The translations under genes were made by a program, and so were the position numbers. From Candidatus Moranbacteria bacterium CG_4_8_14_3_um_filter_34_16 (GTDB taxonomy: Bacteria > Patescibacteriota > Minisyncoccia > Moranbacterales > UBA2206), in the NCBI GenBank assembly GCA_002782345.1, contig PFHO01000049.1, positions 1 through 16,768 of the forward strand: a stretch of 16,768 nt of DNA, in the 5' to 3' direction. This document shows, piece after piece, positions 1 through 8,322 of the stretch; position 1 is the first letter of the stretch, and each line of letters opens with the position of its first letter. Under the pieces are notes generated by a model. The model saw nothing but the letters and a program-made list of their open reading frames with translations, was not told the origin of the DNA and did no database searches.

Positions 1-342
1 AGAATTTATGAAGATTCCGGGAAAACAGTTTTTGCCAATTGGGTGTATGTTAGCCCACAGGAAACTGTAAAGATAAAATACAGTTATCTTTTGCCGTTTA
101 GAGTGGATTTAGATTCCTCTTGGAAACCAATTAATTCTTATTCGGTTTTGTTTCAAAAACAATCAGGAAGTCTAGGCAGTCAATTGGACTTTGAGTTGAT
201 TTTTCCGGAAAAATATAAAATAATTTGGAATTATCCGGAAACATTTAAAAATGAAAATTTTTCAAAACAAAAAAAGAAATTCAGCTTAGAAACTAATTTA
301 GCAAAAGATAAATTTATGGCGATATCTTTTATGAATAATTGA
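1..342 (+). CDS. C-terminal fragment of a putative surface/secreted protein (DUF4012-like tail)
   Basis: The reading frame is open from the first base (it begins R-I-Y-E-D-S-G-K) to a TGA stop, so this is the last 113 residues of a longer protein cut by the window edge. A GTG at 43 is in frame but is probably internal. The visible part looks like a beta-rich extracellular domain: a 'YVSPQETVKIKYSYLLPF' strand pair, then 'YSVLFQKQSGS', then a 'LIFPEKYKI' strand. From memory, the pattern of Pro-Gly/Pro-Gln-Glu, 'Y-x-LP' and 'QKQ(P/S)G' occurs at the C-terminus of DUF4012-type proteins common in CPR genomes; that assignment is inference. No membrane segment or sortase motif is visible at the C-terminus. 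Murein-flippase gene murJ follows 90 nt downstream. The CDS is solid; the family call is tentative. Confidence 0.6.
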   Translation, partial: RIYEDSGKTVFANWVYVSPQETVKIKYSYLLPFRVDLDSSWKPINSYSVLFQKQSGSLGSQLDFELIFPEKYKIIWNYPETFKNENFSKQKKKFSLETNLAKDKFMAISFMNN

Positions 343-377
343 TTCCCTTTTAAGAAATAATTGGTAGGAGTTATTTA

Positions 378-389
378 TTTTCCGGAAAA
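378..389. other. Perfect 12-bp palindrome TTTTCCGGAAAA upstream of murJ
   Basis: TTTTCCGGAAAA lies in the 90-nt spacer before murJ and is flanked by a wider inverted repeat, TTATTTA (371-377) and TAAATAA (395-401). A longer version, ATTTTTCCGGAAAAAT, sits at 199-214 inside the preceding gene; the two share 14 identical bases. It could be a protein-binding site or a weak hairpin, but there is no T-tract, so it is not a normal terminator. Chance is possible in such AT-rich DNA. Confidence 0.25.
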
Positions 390-432
390 ATCGCTAAATA
401 AAATAAAACTTTATTGAGTTGAAAAATATATT

Positions 433-2091
433 ATGTTTAAAAAATTTTTTGATAAAGTTTTTCTCAATTCGCATGTTTCTTCTTCTGTTTCTAACGCCGC
501 CTTTTTTATCACCTTTTTTGGGCTAGCCAGTCGGTTGTTGGGTCTTTTTAGGGACAGACTTTTGGCGGCAACATTTGGGGCGGGAGATATTTTGGATATC
601 TATTACGCCGCTTTTCGTATTCCAGATCTGATCTATAATTTCTTGATTTTAGGAGCGCTTAGTGCTGCTTTTATTCCAGTTTTCACCGAATTGATAAGTG
701 GCAAAAAAGAAAAGAAAGCTTGGAGATTATCGGCTGGGATTATGGATTTGGCAATTACCTTTATTGTTATATTTTCTTTGTTTCTTTGTTTCATGGCACC
801 TTATTTGATGAAATTAATCACACCGGGATTTTCTCCCGAAAAAATTTCGCAGGTAGTTATTTTTACTCGGATAATGTTTTTTAGTCCTTTATTCTTGGGG
901 ATAGGCGGGATTTTTGGAGCGACACTTACTTCTTATAAACGTTTCGTGGTTTTTTCTTTGGCTCCGATTTTTTATAATTTAGGAATAATTTTTGGAATTT
1001 TAGTATTGGTAAAATTTTGCGGTCCGATAGGATTGGCATGGGGAGTGGTTTTGGGAGCATTTTTACATATGCTGGTTCAATATCCGGCGGTTAAAAGTTT
1101 AGGATTCAATTTTAAAAAAGATTTTTTTTCTCATATTAAAAATGTAGAAGTTATAAAGGTTTTGAAACTTATGATTCCGCGTGTTTTTGGAATAGCCGCC
1201 AATCAAATCAATCTTTTTGCAATTACTATCTTTGCTTCAATTTTAGCTTCAGGAAGTTTGGCGATTTTTAATTTTGCTCAAAATTTGCAAAGTGTCCCAT
1301 TGGGAATTTTTGGAGTTTCTTTTTCTATCGCCGCTTTTCCAATGTTGTCGTCTTTTTTTGCCCAAAAAAACAATAGACAGTTTGTGAAAACATTTTCTCA
1401 AACTTTTCGCCAAATCCTTTTTTTTGTGATTCCTATCAGTGTTTTTATAATACTGCTTAGAGCTCAAATTGTGCGAGTTGTTTTAGGCACCGGAAAATTT
1501 GATTGGGAAGACACCACCTTAACTTTTCAATGCTTGGGAATTTTTTCTGTCAGTTTATTTGCGCAAAGTGTTATCCCTCTTCTAGCTAGATCTTTTTATG
1601 CGATGCAAAATACCAAGATTCCTTTTTATGTGGCGCTTGCGGGAGAAATTACCAATATTTCAACGATTTTAATTTTATTGATTTTAATTGGAAAACAAGA
1701 AATTCTCAGTTTAGCCATTGCTTTCTCTTTGTCCAGTATTGTTCAAATGTTTCTGTTGCTTTTTCTTTTGCGGTTGCGTTTTGAAAATTTGGATGATAAG
1801 AAGATATTAGAATCAATTACTAAAATTTCTTTGGCGGCTTTTTTAGGCGGATTAATTATCCAATTTTTCAAATATCTAACCGCTATACTGGTTAACATGG
1901 ACACTTTTTTTGGTGTTTTTATTCAATTGGGAGTGGCTTCTTTTTTTGGTGGAATAACATTTTTGTTTATGTGTTATCTTTTAAAAACTGATGAATTTTT
2001 CAGCTTTAAAAAATCTTTTACTAAAAGAATTTTTCCAAACAAGGAGATGGTTTTGCCGGAAGACATTAACAATGATTTAAGCGGGTTTTAA
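433..2091 (+). CDS. murJ: Lipid II flippase MurJ (MviN family)
   Basis: This is an integral membrane protein of the MATE/MOP superfamily that moves lipid-linked peptidoglycan precursor (lipid II) across the cytoplasmic membrane. The 552-residue product is hydrophobic throughout, with about 14 membrane segments. The N-terminal family signature is clear: 'SRLLGLFRDRLLAATFGAG' (about 33-51), 'LDIYYAAFRIPDLI' (54-67) and 'LGALSAAFIPVF' (73-84). Arg34, Arg40, Asp55 and Arg62 match conserved charged positions. The usual Arg-Arg of the RRxFAEGA segment appears to be Tyr68-Asn69. A Lys-rich cytoplasmic tail ends the protein. The ATG start has no Shine-Dalgarno sequence. The gene is monocistronic in appearance and ends just before a strong terminator shared with the convergent gene. 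Family assignment is secure; transport of lipid II specifically is inferred from homology and from nearby murA and mreB. Confidence 0.93.
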   Translation: MFKKFFDKVFLNSHVSSSVSNAAFFITFFGLASRLLGLFRDRLLAATFGAGDILDIYYAAFRIPDLIYNFLILGALSAAFIPVFTELISGKKEKKAWRLSAGIMDLAITFIVIFSLFLCFMAPYLMKLITPGFSPEKISQVVIFTRIMFFSPLFLGIGGIFGATLTSYKRFVVFSLAPIFYNLGIIFGILVLVKFCGPIGLAWGVVLGAFLHMLVQYPAVKSLGFNFKKDFFSHIKNVEVIKVLKLMIPRVFGIAANQINLFAITIFASILASGSLAIFNFAQNLQSVPLGIFGVSFSIAAFPMLSSFFAQKNNRQFVKTFSQTFRQILFFVIPISVFIILLRAQIVRVVLGTGKFDWEDTTLTFQCLGIFSVSLFAQSVIPLLARSFYAMQNTKIPFYVALAGEITNISTILILLILIGKQEILSLAIAFSLSSIVQMFLLLFLLRLRFENLDDKKILESITKISLAAFLGGLIIQFFKYLTAILVNMDTFFGVFIQLGVASFFGGITFLFMCYLLKTDEFFSFKKSFTKRIFPNKEMVLPEDINNDLSGF

Positions 2092-2157
2092 TTTTTTCAA
2101 AACAAAATTTTTACCAAATAAAAGAAGAATTTATAATTGCAATCTCTTTTAAATTTC

Positions 2158-2201
2158 CAACAAAAAACTCTCGGTTATTGAGAGTTTTTTGTTGTTTTTT
2201 T
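2158..2201. terminator. Intrinsic terminator between murJ and the convergent coiled-coil gene
   Basis: A perfect 15-bp stem, CAACAAAAAACTCTC (2158-2172) with GAGAGTTTTTTGTTG (2180-2194), encloses a 7-nt loop and is followed by seven T residues (2195-2201) on the plus strand. It ends murJ transcription. The inner CTCTC/GAGAG core is flanked by A6 on one side and T6 on the other, so it can also form core hairpin plus U-run on the minus strand. That makes it a good bidirectional terminator for the gene whose stop codon overlaps the T-tract at 2200-2202. Confidence 0.88.
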
Positions 2202-3090
2202 ACTTTTTAAACAAAGAAGGAAGATTTGAGTTTCTTTGCGGATTTGTTTTTAATCCTTGTATTTTTCCAAAATAGTCAGGAGTTTTTTGGAAAAATTGTT
2301 GAGAAAATGTATTGCTGGCTAGATTTGAATTTTTTGAAAAGACTTCTCTTAATTGATTTTGAGCGGATAAAATTTGAGCCTGATCTTGACTTTGATTGGC
2401 TAAAAATAATTGTTTTCTGGCGGAAAGCAATTGCTGGTTGGCTTCCAAAGATTGATTGTAGGTGTTTATGGAAACTTGAGCTTCGCTTAAAATTTTTGCG
2501 GTTGTTGTCTCGGCTTTTTCCAAAATGGAATTGACTTCTTCTATAAGCGCTTGGTTGGCGGCGCTTTCTTGAGAAAGTTGTCCCAAATAAATTTCAGTTT
2601 CGGTGGATAGACTTTCAATATCATTTTCAATCTCATCTATTTCGTCTAGCATTTCGTCTCGGTTATCTTCCATTTTTTCCAAATATTTTTCCAAGCTTTC
2701 AAGTTGGCTTTCTTCCAATTGGATGGTAATGGTTTGTGGTTCTTCTTCGGCGGATTTTTCTTCTATGGAGTTAGAAGAAGAATCTGCGACAGTCGCAGTT
2801 GATTCTGAAGTGGCAGGTTTTGTCGTAGCTGTTTCTGATGACGAGGGAGCACTGGCGGGAGCGAGAGTTTCTTTTTTCAAATCTTCTAATTTTTTTTCAA
2901 GAGAGGCCACTTTTTCATTTATTTCCGCGGAAGCTTTTTTGACATCTTCTTTAGTGGAAAAAGTGGAAACTTTTTTCTCAATATTTTCTTTTAATTGGTT
3001 TTTTTTATTATTGAGCAGAGAGAAACTCAAAAAAACGACGAGTAAAGAAGAAATTATTGCAATAAAAAGAATTATTTTTTGTTTGTTCAT
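2200..3090 (-). CDS. Membrane-anchored coiled-coil protein of unknown function
   Basis: I do not recognise a family. The 296-residue protein starts with a short basic stretch and one hydrophobic segment (about 6-26), which fits a signal anchor. A Lys/Glu coiled coil follows (about 30-75), then a Ser/Thr/Ala/Pro-rich linker (76-115) typical of extracellular spacers. An acidic Glu/Asp/Leu heptad region (about 120-165) is next, then Gln/Asn/Ser/Ala-rich helices (170-255) and a short polar tail. The architecture suggests a protein held in the membrane with long helices projecting outward, perhaps a cell-envelope spacer or scaffold; this is inference. It is transcribed divergently from map and converges on murJ. 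ATG at 3090 is the natural start because the membrane segment follows immediately. There is no cysteine and no lipobox. The opposite-strand Ser/Phe-rich frame in 2603-3133 is its shadow. Confidence 0.75.
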   Translation of the reverse strand: MNKQKIILFIAIISSLLVVFLSFSLLNNKKNQLKENIEKKVSTFSTKEDVKKASAEINEKVASLEKKLEDLKKETLAPASAPSSSETATTKPATSESTATVADSSSNSIEEKSAEEEPQTITIQLEESQLESLEKYLEKMEDNRDEMLDEIDEIENDIESLSTETEIYLGQLSQESAANQALIEEVNSILEKAETTTAKILSEAQVSINTYNQSLEANQQLLSARKQLFLANQSQDQAQILSAQNQLREVFSKNSNLASNTFSQQFFQKTPDYFGKIQGLKTNPQRNSNLPSLFKK

Positions 3091-3163
3091 AATTATATTT
3101 TTTTACATTTTTATACCTCTAATGTTACAATAATTTTACATTTTTGTAAATAAAAGCTTAAAA

Positions 3164-3192
3164 TTGACAAGATAGTTCAAAAAAGGTAGTCT
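3164..3192 (+). promoter_or_regulatory. Possible promoter for the map-murA-mreB gene run
   Basis: A consensus -35 box TTGACA (3164-3169) is followed after 17 nt by TAGTCT (3187-3192), which matches only three of six positions of the -10 consensus. It is correctly placed upstream of map, with a leader of about 60 nt. The same divergent spacer has an inverted repeat TTTACA-TTTT-TGTAAA (3135-3150) and a direct repeat TTTTACATTTTT at 3101-3112 and 3134-3145, which could be operator-like. No convincing promoter is visible for the minus-strand coiled-coil gene. Confidence 0.35.
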
Positions 3193-3257
3193 TTGAGTAG
3201 GTTGAAGAAGTCAAAAATCGCATAAATGTTGGCAATTTACTTTTAAATTATTTGAAA

Positions 3258-4028
3258 ATGATTATTATTAAAGCGAAGAACGAGATTGATAAAATGCGTC
3301 GTGGAGGAAAAATTTTGGGAGAAATTATGGATGAATTGGCGCGCACGATTGTTCCGGGGAAAAATACTTTTGAAATTGACGAATTAGCTGAAAAACTTAT
3401 CAGATCTCGCGGAGGTTTTCCAATTTTTAAAGGACAAGGAGAAAAAAATAATCCTTATCCAGCGACCATTTGCGCGTCAATCAACTCGGAAATTGTTCAT
3501 GGGATTCCGAGCGTTAAAAAGATTATTCAAACGGGAGACTTGTTTAAAATTGACATAGGAATGCGGTGGGAAAATATGATTACCGATATGGCGCGCACTT
3601 TTGAGGTGGGAAAAGTTTCTTTTAAGGCGCAAAAATTGAAAGAAGTGACAAAAGAAGCTTTGCAATTGGGAATAAAAAAAATCAAAGCGAGGATTTTTTT
3701 GGAAGAATATTCTTCCGCAGTGGAAAAATATGTTAAAAAAAATGGATTTTCAATAGTGCGAGATTTGGTGGGACATGGGGTAGGCAGAAAACTTCACGAG
3801 GATCCTCAAATTCCCAATTTTAAAAATGGCTTGCGAGGGCCACGTCTTTTGGAAGGAATGACTTTAGCTTTGGAACCAATGATTAATGCGGGGACAGCGA
3901 AAACAAAGATTTTGAAAGATGGTTGGACTTTTGTAACCGATGATGGAGAGTTAAGCGCTCATTTTGAAAATACTATTTTGGTGAAAAAGAATGGGGTTGA
4001 AATATTGACTCCGACTAAATTATCTTGA
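3258..4028 (+). CDS. map: Methionine aminopeptidase, type I
   Basis: This cytoplasmic dinuclear metalloprotease removes the initiator methionine from new proteins. The 256-residue product has the pita-bread fold signature with all five metal ligands: Asp99 ('KIDIG'), Asp110 ('TDMARTF'), His173 ('GHGVGRKLHE'), Glu206 ('LEPM') and Glu237 ('AHFENTI'). The substrate-site His81 is in 'EIVHGIP'. It begins directly with the catalytic domain ('MIIIKAKNEIDKMRRGGKI'), with no zinc-finger or linker extension, so it is type Ia. I chose ATG 3258 over the in-frame TTG at 3252 because family members start at this residue. There is no Shine-Dalgarno site. It is the first gene of a long plus-strand run; ruvX follows after 85 nt. 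Map is often linked to secY or infA in bacteria, and that linkage is absent here. Confidence 0.95.
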   Translation: MIIIKAKNEIDKMRRGGKILGEIMDELARTIVPGKNTFEIDELAEKLIRSRGGFPIFKGQGEKNNPYPATICASINSEIVHGIPSVKKIIQTGDLFKIDIGMRWENMITDMARTFEVGKVSFKAQKLKEVTKEALQLGIKKIKARIFLEEYSSAVEKYVKKNGFSIVRDLVGHGVGRKLHEDPQIPNFKNGLRGPRLLEGMTLALEPMINAGTAKTKILKDGWTFVTDDGELSAHFENTILVKKNGVEILTPTKLS

Positions 4029-4113
4029 GAATTTTTTTGGATAAAAATTTTTTGCTAAATTGATTTTTGTTTTTTAATTAATTTTTCAAAAAAAATATTT
4101 TCCGGATAAGTTA

Positions 4114-4563
4114 ATGAAAAAAAATCTTAAAGAAAAATTTAAATTTTCACCAGATTTCCCAAGCTATTATTTAGGCATTGATTATGGAGAATCTCGCGTG
4201 GGGTTAGCTTTGGCGGATGAGGAAATGAGAATCGCTTTTTCTTGGGATGTCATTAAAAATGATAAAAGTTTTTTTGCTAATTTGTCCGGGATAATTAAGA
4301 AAAAAAAAATTAAAGAAGTGATTATTGGAATACCGTTTTTTGTTGGTCTTGTCAAAAATGAATATGCGGGAAAAAAGTTAGGCGATTTTTTGCAAAAAAA
4401 AATTGGTGTCAAGGTTGCGTATCAAAATGAAATGTTTAGTACTAAAATGGCTCATTTTAATCTCAAAAAACAAGGTAAAAAAGAAATCAAAAAATATGAT
4501 GACAAAGAAGCGGCAAGAATAATTTTGCAGGAATGGTTGGATAATAAAAAAATCATTAAGTAG
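4114..4563 (+). CDS. ruvX: RuvX/YqgF-family RNase H-fold nuclease (pre-16S rRNA processing)
   Basis: Known members are RNase H-like nucleases linked to 5' maturation of 16S rRNA and, by an older annotation, to Holliday-junction resolution. Motifs in order are 'GIDYGESRVGLALADEE' (21-37) with Asp23, 'VIIGIPFFV' (69-77), 'NEMFST' (105-110) with Glu106, and 'DDKEAARIILQEWL' (129-142) carrying the final Asp130 motif. In the usual 'DERxST' motif the first Asp is Asn here, while the Glu is kept. The N-terminus extends about 18 basic/aromatic residues beyond the usual start. ATG 4114 is the only nearby start; a downstream start would have to lie inside the fold. It sits between map and murA, with spacers of 85 and 48 nt. 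It ends in TAG. Confidence 0.85.
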   Translation: MKKNLKEKFKFSPDFPSYYLGIDYGESRVGLALADEEMRIAFSWDVIKNDKSFFANLSGIIKKKKIKEVIIGIPFFVGLVKNEYAGKKLGDFLQKKIGVKVAYQNEMFSTKMAHFNLKKQGKKEIKKYDDKEAARIILQEWLDNKKIIK

Positions 4564-4611
4564 TTGAAAGATAATTTATCATTGTTGTTATAAAAATAAA
4601 AATTTAAAAAT

Positions 4612-5922
<1,311 letters not shown>

Positions 5923-6019
5923 AATATAAAAATAGAAAGAGATATAATTGGACTAAACTGAATTGTTTTGAAATTGTTGCGATATAAAAAAAGTAAAAAG
6001 AAAGATAATAATTTTTAAA

Positions 6020-6050
6020 TTTTTGCATTATCATTTTGCTTTTTTGCATT
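6020..6050. repeat. Direct repeat TTTTTGCATT x2 in the mreB leader
   Basis: The 10-mer TTTTTGCATT occurs at 6020-6029 and 6041-6050, 21 bp apart (two helical turns), in a T-rich stretch just before mreB. A TATAAT at 5943-5948 lies further upstream without a recognisable -35 box. The phased T-tracts could bend DNA or bind a regulator. The remainder of the 148-nt spacer shows nothing else. Confidence 0.3.
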
Positions 6051-6070
6051 TTGATTTTTAATTTTCTATT

Positions 6071-7078
6071 ATGTTGGTAAGAAGAATTGGAATAGATTTA
6101 GGAACCGCCAATATCTTGGTTTATATCCCGGGGAGGGGAATTGTTGCTAATGAGCCGAGTGTTGTGGCAGTGTCTGTTGATGATAATAGAGTTTTAGCGG
6201 TGGGAGATGAAGCTAAGGAAATGTTAGGAAGAACTCCGGACACAATTTTTGCCAGTCGTCCGATGAAAGACGGCGTGATTGCGGATTATAAAATTACGGA
6301 AGCGATGCTTAAATATCTTATCAATAAGGTTAGCGGGAGATTTCGTTTGATTCGCCCAGAAGTTTTAGTTTCCATTCCAGCGGGAGTAACTTCCACTGAA
6401 AGAAGAGCGGTGGTGGACGCGGCGATTAGAGCTGGTGCTAAAACAGCTTATATTGTTAAAGAACCGATGTTGGCGGCGATTGGTGCCGGCATCCCCATTC
6501 AAAAAGCTTCAGGGAATATGATTATCAATATTGGAGGAGGAACTTCCGAAATAGCGGTAATTTCTTTGGGAGGAATTGTGGCAGCAACAAGCGCAAGAGT
6601 GGGAGGGAACAAAATTGATCAAGCAATTGCCGATTATGTAAAAAGAAAATTTAGTTTGGCGATTGGAGATAGAACAGCAGAAGAGATAAAAATTAAAATT
6701 GGTTCAGCTTTGCCACAAGTAAAGGAAGAATATATGGATATAAGGGGAAGAGATTTAACTGGAGGGCTTCCTAGCATTGTGAAAATTTCTTCCAATGAAG
6801 TGACTCAAGCTATTCAAGATGAGTTAAGAGAAATTATAAACGCCATTAAAAAAGTTCTTCAAGAGACTCCTCCGGAACTTTCAGCTGATATAATGGACAA
6901 AGGAATGGTTCTTTCTGGTGGCGGAGCACTTATAAAAAACATTGATCAACTTGTGACAAAAACAATTGGTGTTCCTAGCTATGTCGCGGATGATGCTATT
7001 TTTTGCGTTATAAAAGGTATTGGAGTTGTGCTGGATAATTTGAGCGTTTATAAAAAGGCAATTCTTCTGAGCAAATAA
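6071..7078 (+). CDS. mreB: Rod-shape-determining actin homologue MreB
   Basis: MreB is a membrane-associated actin-like ATPase that forms filaments and positions the lateral-wall synthesis machinery. The 335-residue product has every nucleotide-binding element: phosphate-1 'GIDLGTAN' (7-14), 'IPAGVTSTERRAV' (102-114), catalytic Glu131 in 'VKEPMLAAIGAG', phosphate-2 'NIGGGTSEIAV' (153-163), and the adenosine motif 'VLSGGGALI' (280-288). Only six residues precede GIDLG, so there is no N-terminal amphipathic helix as in E. coli; membrane binding would rely on a hydrophobic loop, as described for Thermotoga MreB. mreC, mreD and pbp2/rodA do not follow; a glycosyltransferase lies 33 nt downstream. 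Start is ATG without a Shine-Dalgarno site. Co-location with murA and murJ supports a role in wall growth. Confidence 0.96.
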   Translation: MLVRRIGIDLGTANILVYIPGRGIVANEPSVVAVSVDDNRVLAVGDEAKEMLGRTPDTIFASRPMKDGVIADYKITEAMLKYLINKVSGRFRLIRPEVLVSIPAGVTSTERRAVVDAAIRAGAKTAYIVKEPMLAAIGAGIPIQKASGNMIINIGGGTSEIAVISLGGIVAATSARVGGNKIDQAIADYVKRKFSLAIGDRTAEEIKIKIGSALPQVKEEYMDIRGRDLTGGLPSIVKISSNEVTQAIQDELREIINAIKKVLQETPPELSADIMDKGMVLSGGGALIKNIDQLVTKTIGVPSYVADDAIFCVIKGIGVVLDNLSVYKKAILLSK

Positions 7079-7111
7079 AAAGCAAAGTTAAAAAATAAAA
7101 ATTCAAAATGT

Positions 7112-8224
7112 ATGTTAATTGGAATTGACGGTTCGCGTGCTTTTGTGAAAGAGAAAACCGGAATTGAAGAATATTCTTATCAGGTGATCAAAAATTTAAG
7201 AGGAAAACTAAAAAAACACCAAGTAATTGTTTTTTTGAGAAAAAATCAATCAATTGATTTTTCTCTGCCTCAAAATTGGAAGGTTAAAATTTTGTCTATT
7301 CCTAGATTTTGGACACAACTGGGATTATCTTGGGAAGTTTTTTTTCAAAAAATAGAGATTCTTTTCATTTCGGCGCATACTGTTCCTTTTTTTCATCCTG
7401 AAAAAACAGTGGTGGTGGTGCATGGATTGGAATTTGAAACTTTTCCAGAAGGTTATTCCGCTTGGGAAAAATTTTATATGCATCTTTCGGTCAAAAAGTC
7501 TTGTCATTGGGCGGAAAAAATAGTTGCAGTTTCTCAAAATACCAAAAAAGATTTGGAAAGAATTTATAAAATTCCACCAAAAAAAATCAGGGTGATTTAC
7601 GAGGGGATAAGAGAAGAAATTTTTTCTTTTAAGGAAAAATTAGAGGAAGAAAAGAAAGAACATTTCCCAAAAAAAGAAAAAAAAGAGAAGTATCTTTTTT
7701 TTGTGGGAAGATTAGAAAAAAGGAAAAATGTTTTGGGTATTCTGGATACTTTTGAGATTTTGAAGGAGAAATATAAAATTCCGCACAAGTTGTTTTTGGC
7801 GGGTGGTCCCGGCTTTGGTTATGAAGAAATAATGAGAAAAATTCAAAATTCAAAGTTCAAAAAGGATATCCATATTTTGGGTTTCATAAACAATGAAAAA
7901 AAATGGTCGCTTATGGCAAATTGTGAAATATTTTTCTGGCCTTCTTTTTATGAGGGTTTTGGTTTGCCAATTTTGGAAGCTCAAGCTTTAGGCGCGCCGA
8001 TTTTAACTTCCAATTTGTCTTCTCTCCCGGAAATTTCCGGACAAGGAGCGTGTTTTACAGATCCCAATGAACCGGTGGCAATGGCTAAAATAATCCAACT
8101 TATTTTGCAAGATGAAGAAATGAGAAAAGATCTACTAAGAAAAGGATATGAAAATATAGAAAGATTTAGTTGGGAAAAGTGTTCTCAAGAAATTGCGGAG
8201 ATTTTATCCGGTTATGAAAAATAA
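7112..8224 (+). CDS. GT4-family glycosyltransferase
   Basis: This is a cytoplasmic GT-B retaining glycosyltransferase that probably adds a sugar from a nucleotide donor to a lipid-linked or surface glycan. The 370 residues start with 'MLIGIDGSRAFVKEKTGIEEY', typical of the acceptor domain of this group. The donor domain has 'FFVGRLEKRKNVLGILD' (196-212), 'LFLAGGPGFG' (227-236) and the EX7E motif 'EGFGLPILEAQALGAP' with Glu281 and Glu289. A Lys/Glu-rich stretch at about 173-193 links the two domains. There is no membrane segment. ATG 7112 is chosen because the conserved 'IGIDGSR' follows at once; an out-of-frame ATG at 7108 overlaps it and would give only six residues. A heptamer repeat lies at 7838-7858. 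Donor and acceptor cannot be deduced. Confidence 0.88.
   Translation: MLIGIDGSRAFVKEKTGIEEYSYQVIKNLRGKLKKHQVIVFLRKNQSIDFSLPQNWKVKILSIPRFWTQLGLSWEVFFQKIEILFISAHTVPFFHPEKTVVVVHGLEFETFPEGYSAWEKFYMHLSVKKSCHWAEKIVAVSQNTKKDLERIYKIPPKKIRVIYEGIREEIFSFKEKLEEEKKEHFPKKEKKEKYLFFVGRLEKRKNVLGILDTFEILKEKYKIPHKLFLAGGPGFGYEEIMRKIQNSKFKKDIHILGFINNEKKWSLMANCEIFFWPSFYEGFGLPILEAQALGAPILTSNLSSLPEISGQGACFTDPNEPVAMAKIIQLILQDEEMRKDLLRKGYENIERFSWEKCSQEIAEILSGYEK
7838..7858 (+). repeat. Three tandem 7-mers (AAAATTC, AAAATTC, AAAGTTC) inside the GT4 gene
   Basis: Units lie at 7838-7844, 7845-7851 and 7852-7858; the third differs by one base. Three units make 21 nt, so the frame is kept and they encode part of 'KIQNSKFK' at about residues 243-250. 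A related A5TTCA4 sequence occurs just before this gene's start (7097-7109). The protein segment lies in a variable loop. Confidence 0.6.
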
Positions 8225-8284
8225 ATCGGAAAGTTTTTCAAAATATGCGAATTAATTTTTTCAGGTCGCGAAAGGTTTAAAAAC

Positions 8285-8311
8285 AAATTAAAAATATTTT
8301 TTTAATTTTTT
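8285..8311 (+). other. A/T-only hairpin just upstream of the second GT4 gene
   Basis: AAATTAAAAA (8285-8294) pairs perfectly with TTTTTAATTT (8299-8308) around a 4-nt loop, followed by TTT. A stem made only of A-T pairs is a weak terminator at best; it ends about a dozen bases before the start codon at 8323 and could modulate translation. It may equally be chance in A/T-only spacer DNA. Confidence 0.25.
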
Positions 8312-8322
8312 CAAAAAATAAA

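Noticed and set aside
2603..3133. 176-codon plus-strand frame rich in Ser, Phe and Ile
   Set aside because: It is antisense to the coiled-coil gene; its Ser/Phe bias is what the reverse complement of Glu/Lys/Ser-rich coding DNA gives, and the minus-strand gene has a proper membrane anchor and terminator.
3252..3257. TTG start for map two codons upstream
   Set aside because: ATG 3258 gives the canonical N-terminus of type I methionine aminopeptidases.
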